A DNA stretch of 64,000 bases, taken from NCBI GenBank assembly GCA_964613585.1, contig CAZTHL010000009.1, forward strand, positions 1 to 64,000, read 5' to 3'. Of this stretch, positions 17,340-27,936 are shown in pieces. Origin of the DNA: CAZTHL01 sp964613585. GTDB taxonomy: Bacteria; Pseudomonadota; Alphaproteobacteria; DSM-16000; Inquilinaceae. The notes under the pieces were generated by a model. That model did no database searches and had not been told where the DNA came from. It saw only the letters and a program-made list of their open reading frames with translations. Both the position numbers and the translations under genes were made by a program. Position 1 is the stretch's first letter, and every line of letters begins with the position of its first letter.

Positions 17340-18173
17340 TCAGAAGATCGAGTCGAGAGCCCGTGCCACCAGCGACCGCTCTTCGGGAGGCTCGACGCCG
17401 CCTTCCACCAGCAGGGCATAGCTGTCCTGGTACCAGTCGCTGCCCGGATAATTGTGGCCGAGGACGGCGGCGGACCGCTGCGCCTCCTCGTCGAGGCCGA
17501 CGGCCAGATAGGCTTCGGTCAGCCGGTGCAGCGCCTCGGGTACATGTGTCGTGGTCTCGTAATCGGTGACGACGCGGCGGAACCGGTTGATCGACGCGTT
17601 GTAGTACCCTTGCCGCAGGTACCAGCGGCCGATCTCCATGTCCTTTCCGGCCAACTGGTCAAGCGTGAGATCCAGCTTGAGCCGCGCGTCGCGGGCATAG
17701 TCGGTGTTGGGGAAGCGCCGGTTCACCTCCTCGAGCGCGTCACGCGCCAGCTCGGTGAAGCGCTGGTCGCGCTCGACGTCCGAGATGCGCTCGTAGAAGC
17801 AAAGTGCGCGAAGGTAGTAGGCGTAGTCGACGTGCTCGTTGCCGGGGTGCAGGCGGATGAAGCGATCCAGCGCGATGACCGCGTCGTCGTACTCCATCTC
17901 TTGGTAATGGGCAAACGCCGCCATGAGCTGCGCCCGCACCGCCCATTGCGAGTACGGATGCTGACGCTCCACCTCATCGAACAGCTGAGCCGCCTCGACA
18001 TAGTCGCCGCCGTCGAGGGCGCCCTGCGCCTCGGTATAAATCTGCTCGGCCGGGCGCTCGACATACTCGATTGGCTCGTCCGACGCGCAGGCGGCAAGCG
18101 CGAGGGCCAAGCCGCAGATGCCGGCGAGGCTGGTGCGGCTCCGCAACGATCGGCGTGGAGATGCGTCAGCCAT
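17340..18173 (-). CDS. bamD: Outer membrane protein assembly lipoprotein BamD (ComL)
   Basis: Lipoprotein of the BAM complex that inserts beta-barrel proteins into the outer membrane. 277 residues: a signal peptide ending in lipobox LALAAC (Cys29), then TPR-type repeats (YTEAQGALDGGDYVEAAQLF, YSQWAVRAQLMAAFAHYQ, DAVIALDRFIRLHPGNEHVD, YLRQGYYNASINRFRRVV). Length and order match the family. It stands between lpxC and recN as in many Alphaproteobacteria, 126 bases after lpxC. Confidence 0.96.
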   Translation of the reverse strand: MADASPRRSLRSRTSLAGICGLALALAACASDEPIEYVERPAEQIYTEAQGALDGGDYVEAAQLFDEVERQHPYSQWAVRAQLMAAFAHYQEMEYDDAVIALDRFIRLHPGNEHVDYAYYLRALCFYERISDVERDQRFTELARDALEEVNRRFPNTDYARDARLKLDLTLDQLAGKDMEIGRWYLRQGYYNASINRFRRVVTDYETTTHVPEALHRLTEAYLAVGLDEEAQRSAAVLGHNYPGSDWYQDSYALLVEGGVEPPEERSLVARALDSIF

Positions 18174-18299
18174 TCGCTCCGTGTCCCGCTCGGGGCATCA
18201 TACTCTTCGAGGTAGGCACAACGACATGGGGATCAATACCACGTCCTTCCGCGGCGCGCGAGAGCGAGCGCCGCGGATCCTGCCGCACGTCCGGCATCG

Positions 18300-19277
18300 T
18301 CAGGCCGACAGCGCCATGGGGCCGGCCATCCAGCCGCCGGCGGCCGACGCGCTGCCCTCGGTCAACGCGAAGCACCAGGCCATGTCGTCGGCGAACAGGG
18401 CGCGGAGCAGCCGGTTGTTGGCGGTGTGACCGGAGCGGCGGCCCTGGAAGTGCCCGAGGATCGGCGCGCCGGCGAGATAGAGGTCGCCGATCGCATCGAG
18501 GATCTTGTGGCGCACGAACTCGTCTGGGAAACGCAGCCCGTCCGCGTTGAGCACGTGGTCGCCGCTGACCACGACGGCATTGTCGAGCGATCCACCCAGG
18601 GCCAGGCCGCGCCGACGCAGGGTTTGGACATCCTCGAGGAAGCCGAAAGTCCGAGCCTCGGCGACCTCATCGCGGAAGACGCTTTTGACCAGAGGGACGA
18701 AGCCTTCCTGGCGCGCGATGGCGCGGCTGGCGAACTCGATCTCGAAGCCGAAGGAGGCATGGGCGGCCGGAGCCAGGCTCACCGCGCAGTCGCCGTCCTC
18801 GACCTCGACGCGCCTCAGAATGCGTATGGCCCGGCGTGCAGCCGAGAGCGCTCGGATCCCGGCGCGCTCGATAAGCGCGACGAACGGCGCGGCGCTGCCG
18901 TCCATGATCGGCAGCTCCGGCCCGTCGACCTCAACCGTAACATTGTCGATGCCGCAGCCGGCGAGCGCCGCCATCAGATGCTCCACGGTGCCCACGCGGA
19001 CGCCGTCATCGTTCGCCAGCACCGTGCACAGCTGTGTGTCGCAGACCCGGTCCCAGCGGGCCGGGATCGGCTGCCGCGGCTCGGCCAGGTCGGTCCGCAC
19101 GAACTGGACGCCTGCGTTGGCCGACGCCGGGCGGAGCGTCATGGTCACCAGCCGGCCCGAATGCAGCCCGATGCCGCTGCACTGGATCGGCATCCGCACG
19201 GTCTTCTGGGCCGCGAGCGACCCCGCTGACGACGGCCGCGAGTCTTCCCCCGGGCATCGGCCCGCAAGTATCCCCAA
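18300..19277 (-). CDS. lpxC: UDP-3-O-acyl-N-acetylglucosamine deacetylase LpxC
   Basis: Zinc enzyme of the first committed lipid A step. It contains CSGIGLHSGR near the start, zinc-ligand motif VEHLMAAL, DGSAAPF, RTFGF, the second ligand block FVRHKILDAIGDLYLAG and the catalytic-His region FQGRRSGHTANN. The start codon is uncertain: no ATG precedes the conserved QKTVRMPIQCSG block. I use a TTG preceded by AAAGGTGGGG about 8 bases upstream (325 residues); another TTG lies 69 bases further upstream. It follows ftsZ in the same direction. Confidence 0.93.
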   Translation of the reverse strand: MGILAGRCPGEDSRPSSAGSLAAQKTVRMPIQCSGIGLHSGRLVTMTLRPASANAGVQFVRTDLAEPRQPIPARWDRVCDTQLCTVLANDDGVRVGTVEHLMAALAGCGIDNVTVEVDGPELPIMDGSAAPFVALIERAGIRALSAARRAIRILRRVEVEDGDCAVSLAPAAHASFGFEIEFASRAIARQEGFVPLVKSVFRDEVAEARTFGFLEDVQTLRRRGLALGGSLDNAVVVSGDHVLNADGLRFPDEFVRHKILDAIGDLYLAGAPILGHFQGRRSGHTANNRLLRALFADDMAWCFALTEGSASAAGGWMAGPMALSA

Positions 19278-19606
19278 TTGTCCAGCCCCACCTTTGCTTC
19301 GCCGACCATGGATCCCGGCCGGTATTCGTTGGAATGGCCCCGACAAGCACTCTGCCGAAAACGCGAAATCCCAGGTGCACCGTTAAAGAACGTGCCTCCA
19401 GATCACAAATCAATCTTTGTTACCGATTGTTGCCACGGTCCGGGATGGGGGAATCGGCATGGCTGCAACACCCGTCCCGTTATCCAAAGGCGAGCCGTCC
19501 CGCCGTGGTTCCCTCCGGTCCGGCCGGCCGAGACGGCGCCGGCATCCGCGCGGATCGGCGCGGATGCACGGATCTCGCCCTGGCCCATCGTGCCTGCCGC
19601 CTCCGC
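19278..19606. other. Intergenic region between ftsZ and lpxC
   Basis: About 330 bases (260 if the earlier lpxC TTG is used). An AT-richer stretch around 19380-19430 may carry the lpxC promoter, but I see no clear -35/-10 pair. A short inverted repeat CCGATT / AATCGG (19423-19428 and 19452-19457) is present. No strong ftsZ terminator seen. Confidence 0.5.
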
Positions 19607-21226
19607 TCAGTTCGCCTGCCGGCGCAAGAAGGCGGGAATGTCCAGGCTCTCGTCCTCGTGGCGCGGCAGGGGCCCGCGGGCGCTGGTCTCCAGGCGAGGC
19701 TGCGCCGGCCGGGCTTGGCTCTCCACCTGCGGCCGCGGCGCCGCCGGCACCGCCGGCGCCGCCGGCTCGGACGGCTTCAGCGGCGTCGCCTCGGCCCGTG
19801 CCGGGGCGGCGGGCTCGGGTCGGGGCGACGGGCTCGGCGCCGGCCCGACCGCGGCCTCCTCATCCCGCAGCAGGCCGGTCATGCGCCGGAACAGGTTGCC
19901 GGCGCGCCGGCGCGCGGGATCGAGCATGCGGGCGTGCGAGCCGGCCTCGTGGCCATCGTCCAGCGCCGGGGCGGCCCCGGTGCGTGGCCGTTTCGCCGGC
20001 TCGACCGGCATCGGGGCGATGAAGCCGCCGTCCCGGCGCTCCCCGCGGCGCGCCGCCGGCCGGCCGGCCTGGGCTGCCATCGGCTCCTGGCTCTCATCCT
20101 CGAGCAGGGCCTCGGCCGGCTCCGCCGTGGCCGGCTCCGCGGCCTCGGCGGCATCGTCCGCCGGCTCCGCCTCCAGCGCGGCGCTGCGCGCCATGCCGAG
20201 CGGCGGGCGCGAATGCACAAGGTGCAGGCCGGCGGCGCCGGGGCGCAGGCTGGCCGAGCGCTCCTGGTCGATTCCGGTGGCGACAACGGAGACCCGGACG
20301 CGGCCTTCCATGGACTCGTCGAAGATGGCGCCGAAGATGATGTTGGCCTCCGGGTCGACGTCGTCGCGGATCCGGTTGGCCGCCTCATCAACCTCGTAGA
20401 GCGTGAGATCGAGCCCGCCGGTGATGTTGATCAGGACGCCGCGCGCCCCCTTCATGGAAATGTCGTCGAGCAGCGGGTTGGAGATGGCCGCCTCGGCCGC
20501 GGTCACCGCCCGGTTCTCGCCTTCCGCGGTGCCGGTGCCCATCATCGCCTTGCCCATCTCGCCCATCACCGTGCGAATGTCGGCGAAGTCGAGATTGATC
20601 AGGCCGGGCATGACCATCAGATCGGTCACCCCGCGCACGCCGGAGTGCAGCACATCGTCGGCCATCTTGAAGGCGTCGGCGAAGGTGGTCCTCTCGTTGG
20701 CGATGCGGAACAGGTTCTGGTTCGGGATGACGATCAGGGTGTCAACGTACTGCTGCAGCTCCTCCTGGCCCTTGTCGGCGATGCGCATCCGGTGGGCCCC
20801 TTCGAAATGGAACGGCCGGGTGACCACCCCGACCGTGAGGATGCCCTGCTCGCGCGCCGCCCGCGCGATCACCGGCGCGGCGCCGGTGCCGGTGCCGCCG
20901 CCCAGCCCGGCGGTGATGAACACCATGTGGCTGCCCTCGAGATAGCTGACGATCTCCTCGATCGCCTCCTCGGCGGCGGTCCGGCCAACCTCCGGGCGCG
21001 AGCCGGCGCCCAGTCCCTGGGTGATGCCGGTGCCGAGCTGCAGCTTCTTCTCGGCGAGATTGGTGCTGAGCGCCTGGGCGTCGGTGTTCGCGGTCAGGAA
21101 CTCGACGCCCTCGAGATTCGACCGGATCATGTTGTTCACGGCGTTGCCGCCGGCGCCGCCGACGCCGACGACCGTGATGCGCGGACGCAGCTGGGTCTGC
21201 GCTTGCGGGATGCTCAGATTGATCAT
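19607..21226 (-). CDS. ftsZ: Cell division protein FtsZ
   Basis: Tubulin-like GTPase forming the division ring. 539 residues: GTPase core with TVVGVGGAGGNAVNNM (about 18-33), tubulin signature GGGTGTG (109-115) and T7-loop NLDFADIRTVM, then an Ala/Pro/Arg-rich linker of about 200 residues (about 320-525) and the C-terminal conserved peptide LDIPAFLRRQAN that binds FtsA and other partners. The long linker is usual in Alphaproteobacteria, compared with roughly 50 residues in E. coli. It follows ftsA with 111 bases between, which may hold an internal promoter. Confidence 0.98.
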   Translation of the reverse strand: MINLSIPQAQTQLRPRITVVGVGGAGGNAVNNMIRSNLEGVEFLTANTDAQALSTNLAEKKLQLGTGITQGLGAGSRPEVGRTAAEEAIEEIVSYLEGSHMVFITAGLGGGTGTGAAPVIARAAREQGILTVGVVTRPFHFEGAHRMRIADKGQEELQQYVDTLIVIPNQNLFRIANERTTFADAFKMADDVLHSGVRGVTDLMVMPGLINLDFADIRTVMGEMGKAMMGTGTAEGENRAVTAAEAAISNPLLDDISMKGARGVLINITGGLDLTLYEVDEAANRIRDDVDPEANIIFGAIFDESMEGRVRVSVVATGIDQERSASLRPGAAGLHLVHSRPPLGMARSAALEAEPADDAAEAAEPATAEPAEALLEDESQEPMAAQAGRPAARRGERRDGGFIAPMPVEPAKRPRTGAAPALDDGHEAGSHARMLDPARRRAGNLFRRMTGLLRDEEAAVGPAPSPSPRPEPAAPARAEATPLKPSEPAAPAVPAAPRPQVESQARPAQPRLETSARGPLPRHEDESLDIPAFLRRQAN

Positions 21227-21337
21227 CGGAAGTCGCTCCCTTGATTACGGCTGTTGGACCCGTCCTGGTCGTGTCCGGTCGTCCTCCCTGGGGTCCCCGC
21301 TCTCACGGGCGCCGCGTCCTGGCGTGACCTTTGGCGT

Positions 21338-22609
21338 TCAAATGTATTCACGCAGCCATCCTCCGATCCGGCCCCACCAGCCGTGCGCGGGCTCCTCCTC
21401 GAGGACGCCGCCCATGGGCAGATCGGCCTGGTGGCGGACCGCGTAGGCCAGCAGGCCGACGGCGGTGGCGAAGGCGGGTCCGGTGGTGGCCTCGGCGAGG
21501 CCGGGCAGCGGTGCCGGCCGGCCCATGCGCACCTGCTTGTCGAGAACGGCCTGCGCCAGCTCGCGGGCGCCCTGCAACTGGCTGGCGCCGCCCGTCAGCA
21601 CGACCCGGCGTCCGGCGGCCTTGTCCAGGCCGCTCGCCTCCAGCCGGCCGCGGACCAGCTCGAACACCTCCTCCAGACGCGGCTGGATGATCCCGGTGAG
21701 CAGGCTCTTCGGCACATGGTTGGCGTGGCCGGGCTCGTCCTCGCCCACCTGCGGCACGTCGATGATCTCGCGCTCGTCCGACAGGCTGGCGATGGCCGAT
21801 CCGTGCAGGGTCTTCATCCGCTCGGCCTGGGCCAGCGGCGTGGTCAAGCCCCGGGCGATGTCGTTGGTCACGTGGACTCCGCCGACCGGGACGCTGTCGG
21901 CGAACACCATGTTGCCCTCGCAGAACACCGCCAGCCCGGTGGTGCCGGCTCCCATGTCGATGACCGCGGCGCCCAGTTCCATCTCGTCCTCGACCAGGCA
22001 GGCGAGGCCGGCAGCGTAGGGCGCCACCACGAAGGCATCCGGCTCGAGATGGGCGCGTCCGATGCATGCGCTGGTATTGCGCAGCGCCGCCGCCAGCGCC
22101 GTGACCACGTGAAGCTCGACCGACAGCCGCTCACCGTACATCCCGCGCGGATCGCGGATCCCGCGATGGCCGTCGATCGCGTAGGACACCGGGATCGCGT
22201 GCACGATCTCGTCATCTGGGGCGATGACGGCCTGGCTTTGGGCGCGCAGGATGCGGCGCAGATCGGCGTCGCCGACCTCCTGGCCGGCGATGGCGACGTC
22301 GACCGGCAGGGTCTGCGAGGCCAGGTGCCCGCCGCCCAGGTTCACCAGGACCTCGCGCACGCGCACGCTGGCCATCTGCTCGGCCGTGTTCACGGCATGG
22401 CCGATGGCCAGTGCGGCGGCGTCGAGATCGATGATCGAGCCGCAGCGGACGCCGCGGCTCGCCTGGTGGCCGATGCCGAGGACGCGCGGCCGCCCGTCCT
22501 CTTCGATCCGGGCGATGAAGCAGGCCACCTTCGAGGTGCCCACGTCGAGCGCGGCCACCAGGTCGCCGCGGGGACGGGTCTTTGCGCGTCGGACGCCGTT
22601 CAAGCCCAT
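21338..22609 (-). CDS. ftsA: Cell division protein FtsA
   Basis: Actin-like ATPase that tethers FtsZ to the membrane. 423 residues: phosphate-1 motif ALDVGTSKVACFIA, SHS2 insertion (1C domain, about 90-165), phosphate-2 region AAVIDMGAGTTGLAVF, adenosine motif VVLTGGASQLQG, and a C-terminal amphipathic membrane-targeting helix GWWGRIGGWLREYI at the very end. Basic N-terminal residues precede the core. 31 bases downstream of ftsQ. Confidence 0.97.
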   Translation of the reverse strand: MGLNGVRRAKTRPRGDLVAALDVGTSKVACFIARIEEDGRPRVLGIGHQASRGVRCGSIIDLDAAALAIGHAVNTAEQMASVRVREVLVNLGGGHLASQTLPVDVAIAGQEVGDADLRRILRAQSQAVIAPDDEIVHAIPVSYAIDGHRGIRDPRGMYGERLSVELHVVTALAAALRNTSACIGRAHLEPDAFVVAPYAAGLACLVEDEMELGAAVIDMGAGTTGLAVFCEGNMVFADSVPVGGVHVTNDIARGLTTPLAQAERMKTLHGSAIASLSDEREIIDVPQVGEDEPGHANHVPKSLLTGIIQPRLEEVFELVRGRLEASGLDKAAGRRVVLTGGASQLQGARELAQAVLDKQVRMGRPAPLPGLAEATTGPAFATAVGLLAYAVRHQADLPMGGVLEEEPAHGWWGRIGGWLREYI

Positions 22610-22640
22610 GTGCAGGTTCCGTCTCCCTTCATGGGCCGCG

Positions 22641-23483
22641 TCATGTGCCCCGCTCCGCCGCGCCGAGCCGGCTCGCCGCGGCGACGGACAGCCGGACCGT
22701 CATGCGGTCGGCGAGGCGGAGGTCGACCAGCTCGATGTCACGGTCGAGCAGGCGATGCTGCCGCTCGATCTCGGCGAGACGTTCAAGGGCGGCCCCCGGC
22801 GCCGTCTCCGGCAGGCGGACCGTCACTCCGTTGTCGAGCTTGAGATCCCAGCGACGGCCGCCGATCCGCACGGCCGCCGCGGTGCGGGCCGCGATCGGCC
22901 GCACCGTCTCGAGTTGCTCCAGGAAGGCTCGCGCGTGCTCAGGCGCGTCGGCCCCGGCCACCATCGGCAGATGCGGAAAATCGGCCCAGCCGGCCCCGGT
23001 GATGACCGCGCCCTCGTGATCGATCAGGCGGGTCCGTCCGCCGTGCTGCCAGAGCGCCAGGGGGGTCCGCTCGACGAGACGGATGTGCAGGCTGTCCGGC
23101 AGCCGCCGCTCGACCGTCGCCTGGCGCACCCAGGGCGAGGCCACCAGCCTTCCGTGCAGAGCCGCCAGGTCGAGGCTCAGCATCGGCTCGCCGCGCTCCA
23201 CCGCCACGGCGCGGGTCACCGCTTCCCAGGGCATGTGGCGGCGGCCGAACACCAGGGCCTCCTGAAGCTCCAGCCCGGCGGCCCGGGACAGTGCGATTGT
23301 CGTGCCGTGGACGGTCCGTCCGAGCCGGTCGAGCCAGCCCGCCTGATCCGCCAGCCCCAGGCCGGCAAGCCCGAGGATGACGACGGCGATCAGGCGGAGC
23401 CGGCGCCGGATCCGCGGCGAGCCAAGCCAGAGCGGCCGCGGCCGCGGCTCGCGATCCGGAAGCGGCGCGGTCAGCCCCAGCAT
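22641..23483 (-). CDS. ftsQ: Cell division protein FtsQ (DivIB)
   Basis: Bitopic divisome protein linking early and late division proteins. 280 residues: Arg-rich cytoplasmic N-terminus, one transmembrane helix (about 30-48, LRLIAVVILGLAGLGLA), a POTRA domain including WVRQATVERRLPDSLHIRLVERTPLALWQ, and the beta domain. The ATG used overlaps the ddl stop by 13 bases; a GTG 27 bases earlier is an alternative. Order ddl-ftsQ-ftsA-ftsZ confirms the call. Confidence 0.94.
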   Translation of the reverse strand: MLGLTAPLPDREPRPRPLWLGSPRIRRRLRLIAVVILGLAGLGLADQAGWLDRLGRTVHGTTIALSRAAGLELQEALVFGRRHMPWEAVTRAVAVERGEPMLSLDLAALHGRLVASPWVRQATVERRLPDSLHIRLVERTPLALWQHGGRTRLIDHEGAVITGAGWADFPHLPMVAGADAPEHARAFLEQLETVRPIAARTAAAVRIGGRRWDLKLDNGVTVRLPETAPGAALERLAEIERQHRLLDRDIELVDLRLADRMTVRLSVAAASRLGAAERGT

Positions 23484-24403
23484 GACGCGCGCTCCACCAG
23501 CCAGAGGCACAGGGCCTTGAAGTCGAGGCCGCGATAGGCGGCCTGCTCGGGCACGAGGGACAGGGGCGTCATGCCCGGCTGGGTGTTGACCTCGAGCACG
23601 AACAGGCCGTCGATGCCGCCGCGGCCGTCGTCCCAGCGAAAGTCGACGCGGCTGACCCCGGCGCAGCCGAGCTCCCGGTGGGCGCGGGTCGCCATGTCGA
23701 GGCAGGCCGTGGTGACCGGCTCCGGCACCGCCGCCGGGATGTCGTGAACGGCGCGGCCGGCGGTGTACTTGGCGCCGTAGTCGTAGAAGCCCTTGAGCGC
23801 CCGGATCTCGGTGACCGCCAACGCCCGGGCCTCGGCCGCGGCGCCCATCACGGTGACGGTGAGCTCGCGCCCGGGGATGAAGCTCTCGGCCAGGACCTGC
23901 TCGCCGTAGGGCCAGTCGGCCGCGGTCAGGCCCGGGCCGGCGGCGCCGTCCGGGACGATGCGCACGCCGACGCTCGAGCCCTCGGCGACCGGCTTCAGCA
24001 CATAGGGGGGCGGGAGCGGGTGGCCCCGCAGCGCTTCCTCCTTCGACAGCGCCCGGCCCGGCGGCACCGGCAGCCCGGCCGCGTGCAGCACCTGCCGGGT
24101 CAGGCGCTTGTCCATGGCAACCGCCGAGGCGGTGACGCCGCTGTGGGTATAGGGCAGGCCGAGCATCTCTAGCACGCCCTGGACCACCCCGTCCTCGCCG
24201 CCTCGGCCGTGCAGGGCATTGAACACGGCGTCGGGCCGGGGCTCGAGGGCGGCGGCCAGCGCGGGCAGATCGCGGCGGACGTCGATCAGGGTCGTGTCGA
24301 GCCCCGCCTCCCGAAGCGCGGCGGCCACGGCCTTGCCCGAGACGAGGCTGACCTCGCGCTCGACCGACCAGCCGCCGTGAAGCACCGCGATCCGTCTAGC
24401 CAT
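23471..24403 (-). CDS. ddl: D-alanine--D-alanine ligase
   Basis: ATP-grasp enzyme making the D-Ala-D-Ala dipeptide for MurF. 310 residues: N-terminal VLHGGWSVEREVSLVSG, NALHGRGGEDG, ATP-grasp PPYVLKPVAEGSSVGV, GRELTVTV, FYDYGAKY and the metal-binding end FVLEVNTQPGMTPLSLVP. The start codon lies inside the end of murB (8-base overlap), indicating translational coupling. Confidence 0.97.
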   Translation of the reverse strand: MARRIAVLHGGWSVEREVSLVSGKAVAAALREAGLDTTLIDVRRDLPALAAALEPRPDAVFNALHGRGGEDGVVQGVLEMLGLPYTHSGVTASAVAMDKRLTRQVLHAAGLPVPPGRALSKEEALRGHPLPPPYVLKPVAEGSSVGVRIVPDGAAGPGLTAADWPYGEQVLAESFIPGRELTVTVMGAAAEARALAVTEIRALKGFYDYGAKYTAGRAVHDIPAAVPEPVTTACLDMATRAHRELGCAGVSRVDFRWDDGRGGIDGLFVLEVNTQPGMTPLSLVPEQAAYRGLDFKALCLWLVERASCWG

Positions 24404-25354
24404 GCCGCGTCTCCGCGAACTCCGGCGCGGCCGTCGCCGAAACGCCGACCCGGCGGATCTCCCAGCGCAGCTCGATGCCGAAGCGCTCGTGCACGCGACG
24501 CCGCAGCTCCTCGCCGAGCGCCTCGAGATCGGCCGCGGTCGCGTCCCCGCTGTTGATGAGGAAGTTCGTGTGCTTCTCGGAGACCCGGGCGCCGCCGAGG
24601 CTGAGCCCGCGGCCGCCGACCGCGTCGATCAGCTGCCAGGCCTTGTGGCCGTCGGGATTGGCGAAGGTCGAGCCTCCGGTGCGCGCCCGCACCGGCTGCG
24701 TCGCGCCGCGCGCGGCGGCGATCTCGGCCATGCGCGCGGCGATGGCGGCGGCCTCGCCGGCCTTGCCGCGGAGCCGGGCACCGGTGAAGATCCAGTCACC
24801 GGGCACGCCGCAATGCCGGTAGCCGAGATCCATCGCCGCCGGCGCCAGCCGGCGCCGCCGGCCGTCGCGGTCGATCGTCTCGGCCTCCAGCAGGCAGTCC
24901 TTGATCTCGCCGCCATAGGCGCCCGCGTTCATGCGCAGCGCGCCACCCATGGTGCCGGGGATGCCGCTCAGGAACTCCAGGCCGGCGAGGCCGGCCTCGG
25001 CGGCGGCGCGCGCCACGGTGAGGTCGAGCGTGGCGGCGCCGGCGCTCACCGTCTCGCCTTCGATCGCCACGTCGGCGAACCCCCGGCCGAGCCGGATGAC
25101 CACCCCTGGAACGCCGCCGTCGCGAACCAGCAGGTTGGAGGCGACGCCGATGACCAGGATCGGCACGTCCCGTGGGCACCCCTCCAGGAACGCGGCAAGG
25201 TCCTCGGCATCGGCCGGGCGGAACAGCACCTCGGCCGGTCCGCCGACGCGGAACCAGGTCAGATGCGCAAGGGGTGCGTTCGCCGACAGGCGGCCGCGGA
25301 CCTTCGGCAGCCGCTCGAGCAGCGACGCGCCGGCCGGCTCTGCGTGCATCCCGT

Positions 25355-25358
<4 letters not shown>
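24396..25358 (-). CDS. murB: UDP-N-acetylenolpyruvoylglucosamine reductase MurB
   Basis: FAD enzyme reducing enolpyruvyl-UDP-GlcNAc to UDP-MurNAc. 320 residues: LTWFRVGGPAEVLFRPAD, FAD-binding VIGVASNLLVRDGG and SGIPGTMGGALRMNAGAYGG, and the C-terminal catalytic part GGSTFANPDGHKAWQLID with RVSEKHTNFLIN. The short MurB type (no Y-loop insertion) fits. The start ATG overlaps the murC stop as ATGA. Confidence 0.97.
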
Positions 25359-26793
<1,435 letters not shown>

Positions 26794-26797
<4 letters not shown>

Positions 26798-27936
26798 TCC
26801 GCGGCCTCCCGCTGATCGAGCCCGTTGCCGGGATCGTGGCGCGTGACCAAGCCGAGCACGGCCTCTGCCAGGCGGTCGGCGGCGTCGGCCGGGCCGAAAC
26901 GTCGGGCGGCCTCGGCGGCCGCCGCCAGGCGGGCGGTGTCGCCGAGCAGGGCCTCCAGACTGCGCGCCAGCCCGTCCGGGCTGAAGCCGTCGTTCTGCGG
27001 CATCAGCCAGCCGGCGCCGGCTTCCGCGAAGGCCTCGGCATTGGCGGTCTGGTGATCGTCCGTGGCGAACGGATAGGGCACCAGGATCGCCGGCCGGCCG
27101 GCGGCCGCCAGCTCGGCCACGGTGGAGGCGCCGGCTCGGCACACCACGAGGTGCGCCCGGGCGAGGCGCGCCGGGACGTCGCGGAAGAAGCTGTCGAGGG
27201 TGCTGGCGACACCGCTGCGCTGGAACGCCTTGCGCGCCTCGGCGAGGTCCTCCGGCCGGCATTGCTGGCTCACCTGCAGCCGGGCCTTGAGCGGGTCGGG
27301 CAGGCGCGCCATGGCCGCGGGCACGACCTCGCTCAGCACATGGGCCCCCTGGCTGCCGCCGAGCACGAGGACCTGGATGGGCCCGTCCGGCGCCTCGGGC
27401 GGGCGATAGCCCTGGCCACGCAGGCCGGCGATGGGGCCGCGCACCGGATTGCCCGTCAGCACCGTCTTCCGCTCGTCGCCCGGACGCAGGCCGCGGACAT
27501 TGGGGAAGGAGGTGGCGACCACCCGGGCGTGGCGTGACAGCCAGCGGTTGGCGCGGCCGAGATGCGCGTTCTGCTCGTGAATGAGGATCGGCAGGCCAAG
27601 ACGCCGGGCGGCCAGCAGGGTCGGGACCGAGGGATAGCCGCCGAAGCCGACCACGGCGCCGCAGCCGAGGCCGCGCAGCAGGCCCCGCGCCTCGCCGTAG
27701 CCGAGCAGCAGGTCGCCGACGGCGCGCAGCGCGCTCAGCGCGCCGCCGCCGAGCCGGGGCGCCCGGATGCGGTGGACGGCCACCTCCGGCAGGTCCCGGC
27801 CGAAGGCCTGACCGCGGCGGTCGGTCACCAGATGCACCCGTCGGCCGCGGGCGAGGAGCGCGCGGGCCAGCGCCTCGGCCGGAAACATGTGGCCGCCGGT
27901 GCCGCCGGCCGCGAGCACGATGGCATCGCCGCTCAT
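26794..27936 (-). CDS. murG: Lipid II synthase MurG (GlcNAc transferase)
   Basis: Peripheral membrane glycosyltransferase adding GlcNAc to lipid I. 380 residues of the GT-B fold: glycine-rich loop 1 LAAGGTGGHMFPAEALA, loop 2 VVGFGGYPSVPTLLAA, IHEQNAHLGRANR, and UDP-GlcNAc-binding VLGGSQGAHVLSEVVP with RAGASTVAELAAAGRPAILV. ATGA overlap with ftsW upstream. Confidence 0.97.

Noticed and set aside
14315..17569. Plus-strand open frame of 1084 codons opposite the TRAP receptor and recN genes
   Set aside because: The opposite strand carries two proteins with clear family motifs. Long antisense frames are expected in very GC-rich genes with strong third-position bias, and this frame shows no recognisable motif. 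Similar shadows lie opposite ligA, ftsZ, ddl/murB and tkt.
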